From the NCBI GenBank assembly GCA_030760725.1, contig JASWHV010000012.1, positions 47,523,652 through 47,587,651 on the forward strand: a DNA stretch of 64,000 nucleotides, given 5' to 3'. The notes under the pieces were generated by a model. It had not been told where the DNA came from. It was given only the letters and a program-made list of their open reading frames with translations, and did no database searches. The position numbers and the translations under genes were made by a program. Origin of the DNA: Neostapfia colusana. Lineage: Eukaryota > Streptophyta > Magnoliopsida > Poales > Poaceae. Position 1 is the first letter of the stretch. Each line of letters begins with the position of its first letter. Positions 31,439 through 44,285 of this stretch are shown in pieces.

Positions 31439-34400
31439 TGTAAGGGCCTAAGTTTTTGGCACCTATTCAAAGTGTTCATCACCACACACACACCTCATTT
31501 GAGGAAACTTTGTAAACACATTTGAAGAGCAAGTAAACACCATCAACATGGTCATTAGAGAAGAAACTCACAAAATGCAAAAGTGGCATTTCACACATGC
31601 ATCATATAGGGGCTGAGCATATGAAAAACTCCAACACCTTGATAGGAATGCTCATGCCAAATTTCACCCAAATCCAAAACCCTTTTTGAGGTATTTTGGG
31701 GTATAGCTAGAAAGAGGCTAGTTTGAACTCAAATTCAAACTACTTCTATCCCATGATTTCAAAAGCGGGAGGCATATTCTTACTCAGAACATTTTTGTGA
31801 GCTCACACACCAATTTTCACTTCATTTGGAGTTAGTCTTGACATGAGCTATTTGGCTAAATTCAAATCAAATTTGAATTTTAACTAAACCTTTGCTGAAA
31901 ATTTGATCAAATCAAATTCCAATTTGAATTATTCAAGTCCAGTAGCCATTTGGGAATTTGATCAAATCACCAAGGTTATTTGGGTCTCTACTGTTTAGAG
32001 CAGTAGGAAAAATTCAAGTTTGGAGGTTAAAACCAGGGTGGGACCCACATGTCAGCTTCACAAATCAGAGAACCGACTGAAGCACCGAATACTTGGGTCT
32101 CGGGCTCCCGCCGCGGTCGCCACCGCGCCAGGCCGTCGGTGCCAGCAGCTGCTTCCTCCACGCACCGCTGGAGCCGCCGTTCAGCGTGGATATTATGTCC
32201 CGAGCAGATCAAAGCCGTGTTCTCTTCTGTTCTCACGTGATGACTCGCACTCAGTGCTGCTCACTCGATAAACACCGCCACTTCCATTTCCGATCGCTCA
32301 AAGCTAGCCAAGCCTCGGTTGCTCGAGCAGTCTACACCAAAGAGCATCGCCATCTTGTGCTCTGCCGGGCTGTCACAGTACTCCGGGGTTTTTCCTGTGG
32401 GATTTGGTGGCAATTTGAGGATTTCCACTGAGCTCTCACGAGTACTGGCGAAACTTCACTTCGGGTCACCGTCGACAGAGCGCCACAGCCATCGTCGTCG
32501 CCCGCTTGCTACACAAGAAAGGTGCGCTGTACTTCCTAGATCGTGTAGCTGCAAGCCTTGTAGCAAATGATCAATCATAGGACAAGAATTTCCAAATATA
32601 CCGAGAGCTAGTTCATATGAGTCGAGCTCACCTCCGATTGAAATTCGGACTCCACACACTCTTGTTGGTCAATCCGGTTGGCCAGTAGATTCTACACATG
32701 CTAGCGCACATGCTCGAGAAAGAAGCAAGGAAAACCGTTGAGGATTGGCCGAGATATGGCCGTTTTCCTCGCCACCGTTGCAAAGTACCTCAGCTCACCA
32801 TCGAGGATATGGTTGCCGGCGTTTCTAGCTTCCTCAAAGCCTTGGTTCATGTTCCTCGTGCTCCACTGATGCTCTCCGAGCAATTTCCGATCGATTTGGT
32901 GCACTGTGGTGCGAGACCGACCTCGCCGAAACCCTAGCGGGTGCTGTCGCCGGTGCGCACAGGTTTCCGGTCATCGCCGGTGGCCGGCGAGCTCACAGCT
33001 GAGTTCGGGAGGTCAGAAAAGGGGGAGGCAGCGAGTTTCGGGGCGTGAGGTGGCCGGGAACTCAGTTCCGGCGAGTCTCGCCAGAGACCGCCGCCGCCGG
33101 GTGTTTGGCGCGAGGAGGAAGACCAATCACTGTGTGCGGGACCCAGCGGCAGAAGTTTAAACTTTTCTTCGATTTTCAATTTTAGTTTAAATTTCAAACC
33201 CACATAACTTTGGCTAGGAACTCCAAATCGAGTGAACCAAATTTTTTTGGATTCAGCTCTCTGAGTACTTCCCAACAAATCAAGTTTCACTCTATGAAAA
33301 TCCTTATTTCTCCAGAATTAATTCTTCAAAATTTAAACTGTTTAGAATTTTAACTGGAAAACCCTTTGGAGAAAAATTCTGAAATTTTTTCTAGGATGTT
33401 CATTAAAATATCCCTGATCTACCATAAAAATTTTAGATCCATTTGAGCTCATTTGATCCACCTAATGGTGTGATTAATAAAACTGTTCCAGAGAAAATGA
33501 AAAATGTCAAGAAACATTTTTCAGAAATTCTTTGAAATTGTTTAGCTCATATATTTATCTAGGAACCTTCAAATTAAGTGAGACCAACTCTGTTAGAACC
33601 CTCTGAAAATCTAGTTTTCAGAAAGTCATGGCTTGCTCCATGAAAATCCTTAGAACACCCTAGTAGCTCCAATTAAGGCCAAGTACATAATTATTTGTGG
33701 AGAGCTCAAATGAACATTGCTGCAAATAAAACTTTACCAAGTCTCTGTTTAGGTTGTATCCAAACCACAGTAAAAATTCCAGAGTCATTGGGTCTGTCTA
33801 GCAAGACTTATAACTCTCACAAGTTTAACTTCAATACAAATGCATTTAAATTGATACATATTTGTATTTATCATATGTAGTCGTTAAGGTTGAGGAGGAA
33901 CCCCAAGTCTTAGACTTCGTCACTCTAGAGGAACAGCTAGCCTACAACCAAGAGCAGCAAGGAAAGCTCCGGTTTGCATTAACCTTTTTACAAATTTTAC
34001 TGTTTTGAGAACTTACTTTGAGCACTCACTTACTTCTTGCATTAGAGTCTTGTTTGAAACCCAAATGCATAGCCAAGAAAACCATGGGTTGGATTAGGTT
34101 TGTAAACGTCGTTAGCTACTGCAATGCTAAGATAGTGTATGATTCGGTACAAGTCGAATAGATGGAACTACTCGCGATAATAGGCTAGAGGCACATTGCT
34201 CGGGTAAAGATAGCAAATGAAACACATGGCAAGAAAAATGAGACCGGGCGGAGAGTAAGGGCAGCAGGACTTTAGGGCCTGGGTGCCATAGCTCCGCTTG
34301 TGTCGATTCAGGACCGAGCCGTGTGCGGGCCTGTTGAACAAGCTAGAACAGTACCAAAGACCTACCGGCTATATGGGAACCGGGAAACCGATGTAACTCG

Positions 34401-35381
34401 GGTAGCTGGGTATTGAGGCATTGCCTGTCGTTCGGAGGGTAGGTTGAGAGCTTGAGGTGTAAATCGGCTAGCGGCACTGTGGATGCGCGCGCAGAGACCT
34501 CTTGCTCGGGACGATAGGACCGGTTCAATATTTGGCTGACGGGTGAAAGGTGGTTGCATACGACGTCCGTGATGGTTGCTGTACGCAACATTGAGTACGG
34601 GCATACGTGACGGGTTATTCGGGTAACCCTGCAGGTGTAAATCGATTATAATCGCCGTGTCTCACAGTCAGTGAGTACCACTTGTTCACTGTACTGTGAC
34701 GTAGAAAGAACAGGCTAGATTCATGTTAAAAGTTTGCTGATTTGAAAGATATACTTTGCTTGTTAATGTCTTGTTGTAATTTAGAGCTAATTAAAATTCT
34801 TTTCAACTTTGGGCAAAGTACATGAGAGAAATGGGTTTCTTGTTTGATTGCGGCTCTCTCATGTGCCTTAGCGTAAGGTTCTCCACAACCTGCTGCTAAA
34901 ACTTGAAAGTAAGGTTCCATTAATTAAGCGAGTCCTTTGCAACTTATTTTACCTCATGCACCCTAAAACCATTCAAGTAGAAGTTTCATGTATAGGAGAG
35001 ACGGGTCAGTCTTGCTGAGCCATCGTGCTCACTGCTTGTTTTTGAAGCTTTTGCAGGGGTTTATGAGGAAGGGACTCCCGAGGAGGAGACGCAACCCCAG
35101 GAGGGGAACCCCATCGAGTGGGAGTCGTGCACGCCGCTGTGTTAATGTGTGTGTGTGTGTGTGTGCTAGCGGGGACACGTTCACGGGCTGAACGTGAACT
35201 CGATGCGTAGTCTACGCCGTGAGTGTAGACAGAACATATTTTGTTGTACAAATGTTCATAAACCTGTTTATGTAATAAAACTTTGCTTCCGCTTTGTATC
35301 TTTGATGTGTGTTATCCGGTGCTGTGCAACGCAGCACCGCTCAGCGTGATCCTGGCTGGACGAGGCCGTGGGGCCGCGTCA
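31439..35381 (+). mobile_element. Solo LTR of a large Del/Tekay-type gypsy, 3943 bp
   Basis: It starts TGTAAGGGCCTAAG and ends GGGCCGCGTCA. It is flanked by perfect 5-bp duplications GAAGA (31434-31438 and 35382-35386), and no internal region is present. It is homologous along its length to the gypsy D 5' LTR (58352-62463): shared blocks include ATAACTT(T)NGCTAGGAA, TATGGGAACC(A/G)GGAAACCGATGTA and the GTGATCC(C/T)GG end region. It carries AATAAA at 35275 and a GT dinucleotide run near 35142-35163. Solo LTRs form by recombination between the two LTRs of one element. The ORF-like stretches inside show no family motif. Confidence 0.9.
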
Positions 35382-36042
35382 GAAGACTTAGGAGCCCTCG
35401 TCACCGAGCGGTTTAAGTGTGGTGTAGGCGAGTCCTATGCGGGCCCCGGCCTTTGTCTCTTTCTTTTGTTTTTTGTGTTGTACTTTTCTGTTGATGAATG
35501 AAAAATCCTTCTGTTGATCTCTCATCCTTCAGCCACTGGAGGCCCGCATGCTCGATTGCTTGTCGTAGTCACTCTCTTAGGTCTGCAGCGGCGTAGGGTC
35601 CGGTAGGAAGGACTACTTTAGCTTTCACGAGGTCCCCTGGTTCTTGATGTCGCAAGGACTGGAGGCTCTCTCAACTGCCGAAGAGGCTGACACTCCCTTG
35701 TTGCTTGCTGTAGATGTGTACCCGCTTCCTTCTTGCACGTTGCAGGGGTCCGGCCGTCTTGCTTGCCTTGACCAGTCGTGATGGACCCCTGGCAGGTATG
35801 CCCAAGTGTTTTGGGACGCCTGCCAAAAAGGCGCAATACACCAGCTGGCTAGGCACTCCGAAAGAGGGGAGGCGTCCTTCTAGCGCCACCGGACCCGAGC
35901 AGGAAGGTAACCAAGGGGGACGGAAGACAACATAGGTGGCTCAGGCGTTTTCGCCTTGTAGCGGGACAACATAACTTTGGACAAGAGCGAGATAGAGAAA
36001 CACAACTATGTACATGTCGAGAGGTACGCAAAAATGTATGCA
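35382..36042 (-). other. Tat-type gypsy: tail of the additional ORF and 3' spacer
   Basis: The first 121 bases continue the plus-strand additional ORF. The rest, to the CACTA insertion, is spacer between that ORF and the pol end on the minus strand. It rejoins at 45218 after the CACTA element (GCA duplicated). No protein family is recognised in it. Confidence 0.65.
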
Positions 36043-36460
36043 CACTACAGGAATCCCGACAATAGACGACGGCCAAAAACCGTCGTCTATAAGCACAGTA
36101 CCGTTGTCAATAACTTATTGACAACGGTAAACTGTTATAGACGACGGTTTATGGCTGTCGTCAATTATTAGTCGTCAATAAGCTATTGACGACAGCTAAA
36201 GCTGGCTGTCGTCAATAAGCTACAGTAGCGTAGTTTATTGACGACGGCCAGGGTTTGGCTCTCGTCAATAAGCTAGCTTATTGATGACGGCCAGGGTTTG
36301 GCTGTCGTCAATAAGCCAACTTATTGACGACGGTACGTTTATACCGTGGTCAATAACAATGGCTTATTGACGACGGTTTCTGGTACCTAGCCGTCGTCAA
36401 TACTAATGGCTTATTGACGACGGCCAAGTACCAGAAACCGTCGTCAATAAGCTTTGCAAT
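36043..36460. repeat. CACTA left subterminal repeat array
   Basis: About 15 copies of TTATTGACGACGG or its complement, in both orientations and often as head-to-head pairs able to form short hairpins. En/Spm elements use such subterminal motifs as binding sites for the TNPA protein. Confidence 0.88.
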
Positions 36461-36479
36461 TTTCTTTAGAACAGAAAAT

Positions 36480-36535
36480 CCTGCCCTGGCTTCAAGGCCA
36501 GCCCTGGCTTCAAGGCCAGCCCTGGCTCGATGGCC
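36480..36535. repeat. Short tandem repeat in CACTA
   Basis: The 18-bp unit CCCTGGCTTCAAGGCCAG occurs two full times, with a third diverged copy. It lies 3' of the TNPA-like stop codon. Confidence 0.8.
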
Positions 36536-36597
36536 AGATCATAGGCAATCAAAACATACGTCACAGACAGGCACAAAAACACTATACGCACGCCACA

Positions 36598-39204
36598 CTA
36601 CCCTACGCTACCCCGACCGCTGCCACCGGGGTCCAGGAAGTCGTCGCGCGCTCGTCCAAACGCCGGATGCTGAGGGGATGGAGTTTCCTGAGCCTGCGTC
36701 GCCAATCCCTGTGATGTACATGTATAGTTAGACAAATTAGAAGTTCACAAATGTGTATATGACTAAATAAACTCATTACAAGTTAGAATTGAGCAAGTTA
36801 GCTAGATTTGGCTATGTTTGAGTAAGTTTGCTCATATTTTACTAAGTTTGAGAAGTATGGACTAATATTATTTATGTTTGAGCTAGTTCAACTAGTTTTG
36901 GCTATGTTTGAGTAAGGTTGCTCATATTTGACTATGGTTGAGTAAGTTGTACCATTTTACTCAGTTTGAGGATGTTTAACTAGTTTTCCCTAAGTTTGAG
37001 TAAGTTTGATCAAATTCAACTAAATTTGAGCAAGTTTAACTAGTTGCAGCTATTATGAGAAATTTTGTACCTGTGCTCCTGACGTCGGCCCCTGTGGTAG
37101 CTGTATCGGTGGCGACGCCCACTGAGGAAAGACAGCCGGCTGTCCTGTGACCATAGCCTGCAAATATGAAGTAAATTATTATACATGTCATTCATATATT
37201 AGAAACGTTGAGTACAACGATCTGAACTTACCTGCATGGCAGCTTGCAGCTATAGCATGTACGAGTGTTGATACTCGTCCCTAGACCGGAGCTCGGCTGC
37301 CTGTCTCTCGTCCCTAGCTCTGAGCTCGGCTGCCTGCCTCTCATTCGCGAGCCTCAGCGCTTCCTGTGTCCTCTGGAGCTCCTTCTGGACACTCTGGAGC
37401 TCCAGATCTTGGTTGCCACGCCTGCTGGATCTACCCTGCGATGAAGAGGCCCTCGAGGAAGACCGTGCCTCTCTCGAGTCGACTACTCCATCGAAGATGG
37501 CCAACCTACACAACGAAGTAAGAGTATTAAAGTTTCGTGTCTCGAAGTTCATGAAAGTAAATGAAAAACAACAGAACTCACCGGCCATGAGGTTTACCGC
37601 CACCGCTTGCATAGGCGGCTTCAGGTACGATCAGCGAGTTCTGCCAATTGTAATCGTCGCCTCGAAGCCTCCGCACCTCCTCCCCATACTTTTCCTGAAA
37701 ATACAGAAAATTAAAGTCATCAGAAGTTTTAAAGAGAATACGATTAAGTTAACTAAAGTACTCACCAACGTCTCCGTCGCCGTCTGAGAAGACATCTGAT
37801 CAGGCTGCGACGGGTCACTTCCCATGTGACCCCTGCTCCACACCTGGATAGCGGTCAGCTCCTGATCGATCTCGCGCTCCTATAGATACGTGTTAGCACA
37901 ATGATAGCGATAGAAATTAACTAGAATAAAATTTGAGTATCACTTACCATCCGTTTAGCAAGGCGTACATAGCCGTCCCCGCCAAGACGGTGTTTCCCGT
38001 CCGTCCCTCGACTCTGTTGGCGGGTCATCGACACGCCTTGGAAGCCCTGGCTCGCCCAACGAGCACACAGGGAACTGTAGGCGTCCGGACAGGACTCAAG
38101 CCACGGTACGCTGACCTGCACACATTTGTTATTGGATGAAAATATTGATCAAAATTGGATAATGAAGCAAAGTAAAATAAACATTTTACCTCTGCGTACT
38201 GTGCCTCCGTCAAGTACTTGTCCGCCACATCCCTAAACTCCCCCGGCTCACCCTCGTCCGGATGCAACTTATAGTACGCCTTCATAGCCTGAATGCGAGC
38301 CGTTGATATCGACTGCGTCAGGAGCTTCCTAGCGTTGTTGTTGAAGACAAGGCGAGCGTGATCCAGCTGGGCCTCGTCCTCCAAACGGTAATATTTCTAC
38401 AAGAAGAAATATACAAGTTAATGTATTTAACATATAATAGGTTCACATTCAACGAATAGACGATTTACTTACCATGAATTCATGCCACATATGCTCCTGG
38501 TGGTTGCCGTAGGTAATATCCTGGGCCAGAGCGTAATCGTCCCAAGACGTAGCAGCCCGTCCGTTCACTAGACCGGGGTAGTGACAACGGATGAGCTGGC
38601 CCAGGACAGCGTTGACCTGGCGGTGGCGTCCGTGACCCGTGAACGAGTCATCGGCCCAAGACCTAATACATGATTCTCAATTAGTACATATATAAGTGTT
38701 AAAATATCTAAATTGATTTGTTATAGATTTACTTACCTATCGCCAACCGGACGAATAACGACCCGATCTTCTGGCCGTGCAGGAACCGGAGGAGGAGCCA
38801 CGTAGTGGCTCCTCCTGTAACGCCGCTGTGGAGCCGGCTCCACATCAGGCTCTGTGGAAGGCTTCGAAGCAGGGTCTGAAGCCTGCAATGCCGAAACCTG
38901 AAGAGGATCCGAAGCAGGATCCGAAACCTGTGGTGTCTGAAGAGGACCCCTGGCCTCTGTCTCCTCAGACGTAGAGTCGTCCTAAAAATTTGAAGATGTG
39001 TAATATAGATTTAAGAAGTTACTTATATAATTTATGTAATTTAATGTTCTTTACCTGTCGTGACCGCTCTTGTGACCCCTGGCCTCTGTCGAGGCCCAAC
39101 AGCTGAGACAGTCTACCCTCGCTAGACTGACAGCCCTGGAAAACGGAGTCTGCTCTCGGGGGCAGAAAGCCCCGCGTCCCCCATCGTCTACTGCTCGACG
39201 ACAT
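36598..39204 (-). CDS. TNPA/Ptta-like CACTA protein gene, ten exons, apparently intact (552 aa)
   Basis: Exons on the minus strand: 39204-39055, 38981-38737, 38662-38473, 38396-38190, 38115-37948, 37879-37766, 37694-37582, 37505-37232, 37157-37071, 36708-36598. All nine introns are GT-AG, with good donors (GTAAGT, GTAAAG, GTGAGT) and acceptors ending CAG or TAG. Exon lengths sum to 1659 nt, exactly 553 codons including the stop at 36598-36600, with phases consistent across every junction. The protein begins MSSSSRRWGTRGF. Its middle (SWADDSFTGHGRHRQVN..., KYYRLEDEAQLDHAR..., WARWASQGFQG-type block) resembles the plant Ptta/En/Spm transposase family. The end has a coiled-coil repeat (ERQAAELRARDERQAAEL). 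It likely binds the subterminal repeats. Gene call is by eye from splice signals. Confidence 0.8.
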
Positions 39205-39291
39205 CCTGATGAAAGGAAATTTGATAATGAATTTAAAGGAAAATATAGAAGATGAAATAAGAGATGAAGGAAGCGTTACTTGTACTCAATT

Positions 39292-42200
39292 TCAAAATTC
39301 ATCAGTATCACAATCATGTACTCTACTTCGTAAACCGGACCATCGATCTTTTGTCGTGGTTGTTCGCCGTTTTCGTTTTTTCACATTATGAGTCTGTACA
39401 TCTTGTGCATCTCCAACTAATTCATCGAGTCGTAGACCAGGCTCAACGATAAAAGAATCCGGCAACTCTTCTTCTTGGTAAACAACATCAGCCTCATCAA
39501 GGTAACCAGTATTGTCTGGTGTATATAACCGCTCACGAGGATTCACCTTTTGTACAACCCACCATGCACTAAGCTTTTCGCATGGATATTGTAGATAGTA
39601 CACTTGTTCGACTTGGTGTGCAAGGACAAAGGTGTCGTAGCCTCGTAGTCGGTCCTTGTGTTTGACTTCTACCATGCCAAATTGGTTTTGTCGAGTTCTA
39701 TTGTTATGATCAAACCAATCGCAGTCAAAGAAGACTACTTTAAGGTCTTTACTCCCGGCAAAACCGAATTCTAGGATTTTGTTTATGATCCCATAGAAAT
39801 TAGTTTCACGTCCTTCGGCATCGGCGGCCCTCGTCACAACTCCGGTGTTAGATGTTGCCCTTAGAGGACGTTGAGCTTCAAATTGAGTTAAACGAAATCG
39901 GAACCCATTGACATCATATCGACCAAAGAGTTTAACTTTAATGGATCCGTTGGACAGTTGTCGCAAATCTTCATGAACACCGGCTTGTGTCTTGCACTGT
40001 CCAACATATGAAGTAAGGAGACTATTTTATGCTATGAACATAATTACTAAGAGGAACAAGACAAGGAAAACGTTACATGATTTCAAAACAAGGTTTGGAA
40101 GTTAGGTCCTCCATTTACTCCATAATGTCGCATTGTTTGTATTTGCTTGCTCGTAGGTTGCTGCTTATACTTCCAATTTCGTTGATCGAACTCACTAAAT
40201 AAGGACAAAACAGAATTATTAGCATAGATGTATAACACACCACGCAAATTAGTATAGATGTTGAACAACCACTTACTGAAAAAAAATTGTCCATCCCATC
40301 TATGTTAGCGTACATGTATAACAAAGCAGCTGTCTTTTCATCTGTTGAAGCATCATAGCTCGTGCCACTACCAACAGTGGTGCCTCTCGTTTGAAAAAGT
40401 GAGAGTTCGCTACAAGAGGTTGCTTCAGCCATATTGTAACGCAACACCGATGCATTAACATTGTGTTCTTCTGCAAAGTAGACACTTGAAAAGTATCCTA
40501 TCTCCTGAAGTGTAAATGCTTCGGCGATGCATCCTTCAACCCTTGCCCTATTATGAACCATAGGTTTCATACATCTGGGTGCTCTTTCAATGTGGTACAT
40601 CCACCTATATTGAACAGGGCCGCCTACTTTAGCTTCATATGGAAGATGGATTAGAAGGTGTTGCATTGGATTGAAGAACCTTGGAGGAAATACTTTTTCC
40701 ATCTTACATAAAAGCACGGGGATCTCTTTTTCCAACTTCTCCATCATCTCCCTTTTGATTTCTTTAGCACAAAGCTGTCTATAAAAATAGCTAAGCTCGG
40801 CTAACACCTTCCACACCTCATCGTCAAGATAGCCTCGAAACATAACCGGCATAAGTCTTTCCATAATTATGTGATAATCATGACTCTTCAAACCAGTGAG
40901 ATTTCCAGTCTTAACATTAACGGCTCTTCTCAGGCTAGCAGCATAACCGTCTGGGAACTTCAACTGTTTCAACCACTTGAAGACTTCTTTCTTTTCTTTT
41001 GGTTGAAGGCAGAAAGAAGCTCGTGGTTTGCCACCAGCTTCGGAGAGCTCAAGACTTGGTCGGTTACAAACCTCTGCCAAATCCTTCCGAGCTTTTATAT
41101 TGTCTTTTGTTTTGCCTGTCATATCCAAGCACGTGCTTATGATGCATTCGCCCATCTCACGTTCCTGGTGCATGACATCAATGTTATGCATTAGAATTAA
41201 AGACTTCATATACGGTAACTCCCATAGTGCACATATATGAGTCCAATTGTGATCCTCCCCGTAACCAACAAAATATCCGGGACGACCTTCATCTGGCACT
41301 AGATTGTTGAGCTGTTCAACAATCTCCGACCCGTTCAGATGTTGTGGTGGTCCCTTTTTTACAATGGTACCCTTCCTGAAGGCATTTCTCTATTGCCTAA
41401 ACACGTGATTTGGCGGTAACCAACATCTATGACAATCAAAGTAGCATATCTTGCCACCATGACTTAGACGAAAACAATCCGTGTCCAAAGCACATATTGG
41501 ACATGTCAATCGACCATGAGTGCTCCAGCCAGAAAACATGCCGTAAGCTGGAAAATCATGAACAGACCACAAGTACGCAGCTCGAAGGTTGAATTTCTGT
41601 TTTCTATAACAGTCGTACGCTTCGACTCCTGTCCATAACATTTTCAACTCTTCAATCAATGGCTGCAACATCACGTTCAGTCGTGAACCAGGATGATCCG
41701 GTCCAGGTACAATAAGGCATAGGAACATGAACTCATACTTCATACAAAGAGATGGTGGTAAGTTATACGGAATAGCAAACACGGGCCAACAAGAGTATGG
41801 TGTGGCATTTGTACTGAACGGTGAGAAGCCATCTGTCGCCACCCAAAGCGAATATTTCTTGTGCCATTGGCAAAATCTGGATCGAAGCGATCAAGCGCCT
41901 TCCATGCCTCACCATCCGACGGGTGCACCATCATGCCGTTGTTCTCACGTACACCTTCTTTATGCCACCTCATGTGTCTAGCTATTTTTTTAGATAGAAA
42001 CAAACGCTTGAACCTAGGTGTGACAGGCAAGTAGCGAAGCTGCTTATGTGCAACTTGAGTCATTACTTTTGAACCGTCATCATTAACAACTTCGACAAAT
42101 CTCGCTTTACCACATTTTAAGCACTTGTTCTCGTTGGCATGCTCTCTCCAAAAAAGCATGCAATTGTCTATACACATATCAATCTTCTCATATTTCATAC

Positions 42201-42816
42201 CCAAACCAGAAATCAACTTCTTAGACTGATACATATCTTTAGGAACTCTATGTGGTTGTGGAAGGATATCGCTGATCAATTTGATGAGATCATTGTAGCA
42301 GTTATTGGAGAAGAAATACTTAGACTTAATGGCCATAAATCTAGTCATGAAAGTAAGGAGCGTCACTTCGGTGTGTTCATGCAACGGCTCTTCTGAAGCT
42401 TTGAGAAGCGTGAAAAACGCTTCAACCTCCGTTGTAGGAGGATCCTCCATCAATTCAGGATTTATGGCATCAAGCATCTCATCCATCCTATCGACCCCCG
42501 TGTTGTCATCCTCATCTGAAACTTGTAAGGGTTGAGAAGATGTCTCACCGTGAAAGATCCACACCTCATAATCTTGCATGAAACCATATCGACACAAGTG
42601 AAACGCCAAATTCACTTTGTCCCAACACTTTGCACCCTGACATTTCATCCATGGGCACCGCACCTTACTATACTGTGACTTAGAAAAAAACTCGTTGTAT
42701 GAAATCATCCGTCTTGGTGAACCACTCATCTGAGTGACTGCCATTCCTTTTCCAACCAGTATACATCCAACTGCGGGCTCCAGCCGTGTTCCAGGGTATA
42801 CCTTCGAAGTAGACAA
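39292..42816 (-). pseudogene. TNP2-type (TNPD-like) CACTA transposase, with frameshift and stop
   Basis: The N-terminal transposase-associated region (CPWMKCQGAKC...HLCRYGF...YEVWIFHGE) is followed by the TNP2 core (LATDGFSPFSTNATPYSCWPV, YNLPP, IPGPDHPG, ...DFPAYGMFSGWS...CPIC), then IDVMHQERE and the KSHDYHIIMERLMPV block. Next are a C-terminal region HNRARVEGCIAEAFTLQEIGYF (DUF4218-like) and a separate exon 39966-39292 (FYGIINKILEF...FFDCDWFD, DUF4216-like). At least one intron lies between about 40280 and 40192. Lesions: one G lost in CGCTTTGGGTGGCG near 41845, and TAG near 41390 between HVFRQ and RNAFRKG. The true start is uncertain because the first codon of the open stretch is TTG; an upstream exon is likely. 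It would catalyse excision if intact. Confidence 0.9.
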
Positions 42817-44285
42817 ATCATTATTAGTTTCCTTTTTACGTTATGTCATGGCCCTACAACTAGGCAGATAGATCCTAACAATTAATCTAAGCAACCTAAT
42901 CATGTAAATATAGCAATTAATCTAAGCAACATAAACATGTAAATAACAATTAATCTAAGCAACATAATCATGTAAATAACAATTAATCTAAGCAACATAA
43001 TCTTGTAAACATAAGCAATTATTGATTGATGAAGTCAACCAACAACACTGAACTCGTTCGTCCAACAACACTTTAGTTGTTGAAAAATTTCTGTTTCAGA
43101 TAAACAGAGAGGAGAGCATTACTGATTAAAGAAGGCAACCAACTTAGTTCGCTATTCTGACAGCTAATGTCGTGATTGGATCTAGTTGTAGTATGTTAAA
43201 TCTTTTCGGTGGAACAGTACGGGCTATGGTTCAAGTGAGGTGTAGCTCAAGAGGTGCAGACAGAGGTGAGAGTGAGAGGTAAGATGAGAGATGGAGTCCA
43301 AAACAACATAAGACAGTGAATGCAAACATTCGATGAAGAAAGCAGCTTGCCGGAGGCGATGAAGCCCTTGAACTTACCGGTGCCGCCGGTAATTGACAGC
43401 CGGCACAAGGGGTGCCCACCTTGTACGCCTCGAATAAATTTAACGTGTCTCCGTACTCACCTTTCGATCCAAATGAAGTATGTTGTGGGTAGGACAGGAG
43501 AATCGGCACCAAGGGCAACCGACGGAGACAAATATGTTGTGGGGGGACGGGATTACCTTGGGGAGCAGGGGCGGGCGATTCGGAGGCGTCGCAGCAGGGG
43601 CAGCAGGCGGGCGGCAGCCATGGCGAAGGGAAACCGCCTCTAGAAGAAGAGAAGACTTTGTCTTCCTCGTGTCCCCCGTGTCTTGGTCGGGTTGGGCCCG
43701 ATGGAGAAGAGAGCCCACTGGATCAACGACCCTTCTCAAGTGGGCCTCCATTCTGAGCTCTCTTATAGGATTCAGCTCTGGCCCAGGTAAAGAGAGACCC
43801 TAGTGGACCAACGGCCCTTATGCGAGTGGGCCTGCATTCTGGGCTCTCTATAGGATTCAGATTTGGCCAATCAAAAGTCGAGGTCCTGTTAGAAGCCTGC
43901 CGATCTGTGTACGTGTGGATTAAACGGTACCAATCTTGTAAAATATAACCTATTTATTGAGCCATGGTCTATGATGACTTACGTGTTGTGTATATATATA
44001 TATCTGAGAACGACAAGGAAAATGTATCTAAAATGCTGCCTGAGGTCCATATTAACCAGACCGTGTCTTTGTGAGTTCAACTCAAACAGATAAAACAAGT
44101 CTAGATCAAAATATTAAATTGAGCGGACCTAGAAATCGAAATGAAATGGTGCCCACTGTTATAATCATATCATTCATGCTCGCTAGATAGAAATTCCATT
44201 CTATCTAAAGCACCAAAAAGGCTCTACCTATTTTATTGGTGCGTGCTGCATCCCTCGGATTTGGATCGAAAGGTAAAACATACTT
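42817..44285 (-). other. CACTA 5' region upstream of the transposase coding exons
   Basis: Non-coding. It contains about four copies of a 36-39 bp unit (AACAATTAATCTAAGCAACATAA plus ATGTAAAT) at 42875-43015. A possible upstream exon with donor GGATCGAAAG|GTGAGT lies on the minus strand at about 43459. The 15-mer ACCTTTCGATCCAAA (43460-43474) recurs inverted at 44261-44275, next to an inverted GCCGGCACAAGG block. No further gene is recognised. Confidence 0.6.

Noticed and set aside
32027..33290. Frames of 60-118 codons on both strands within the solo LTR, suggesting a host gene
   Set aside because: Bounded inside an LTR with perfect site duplications. No conserved domain or consistent splice structure seen.
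35006..35251. Frame with a His/Thr repeat
   Set aside because: Translation of a GT dinucleotide microsatellite in the solo LTR.
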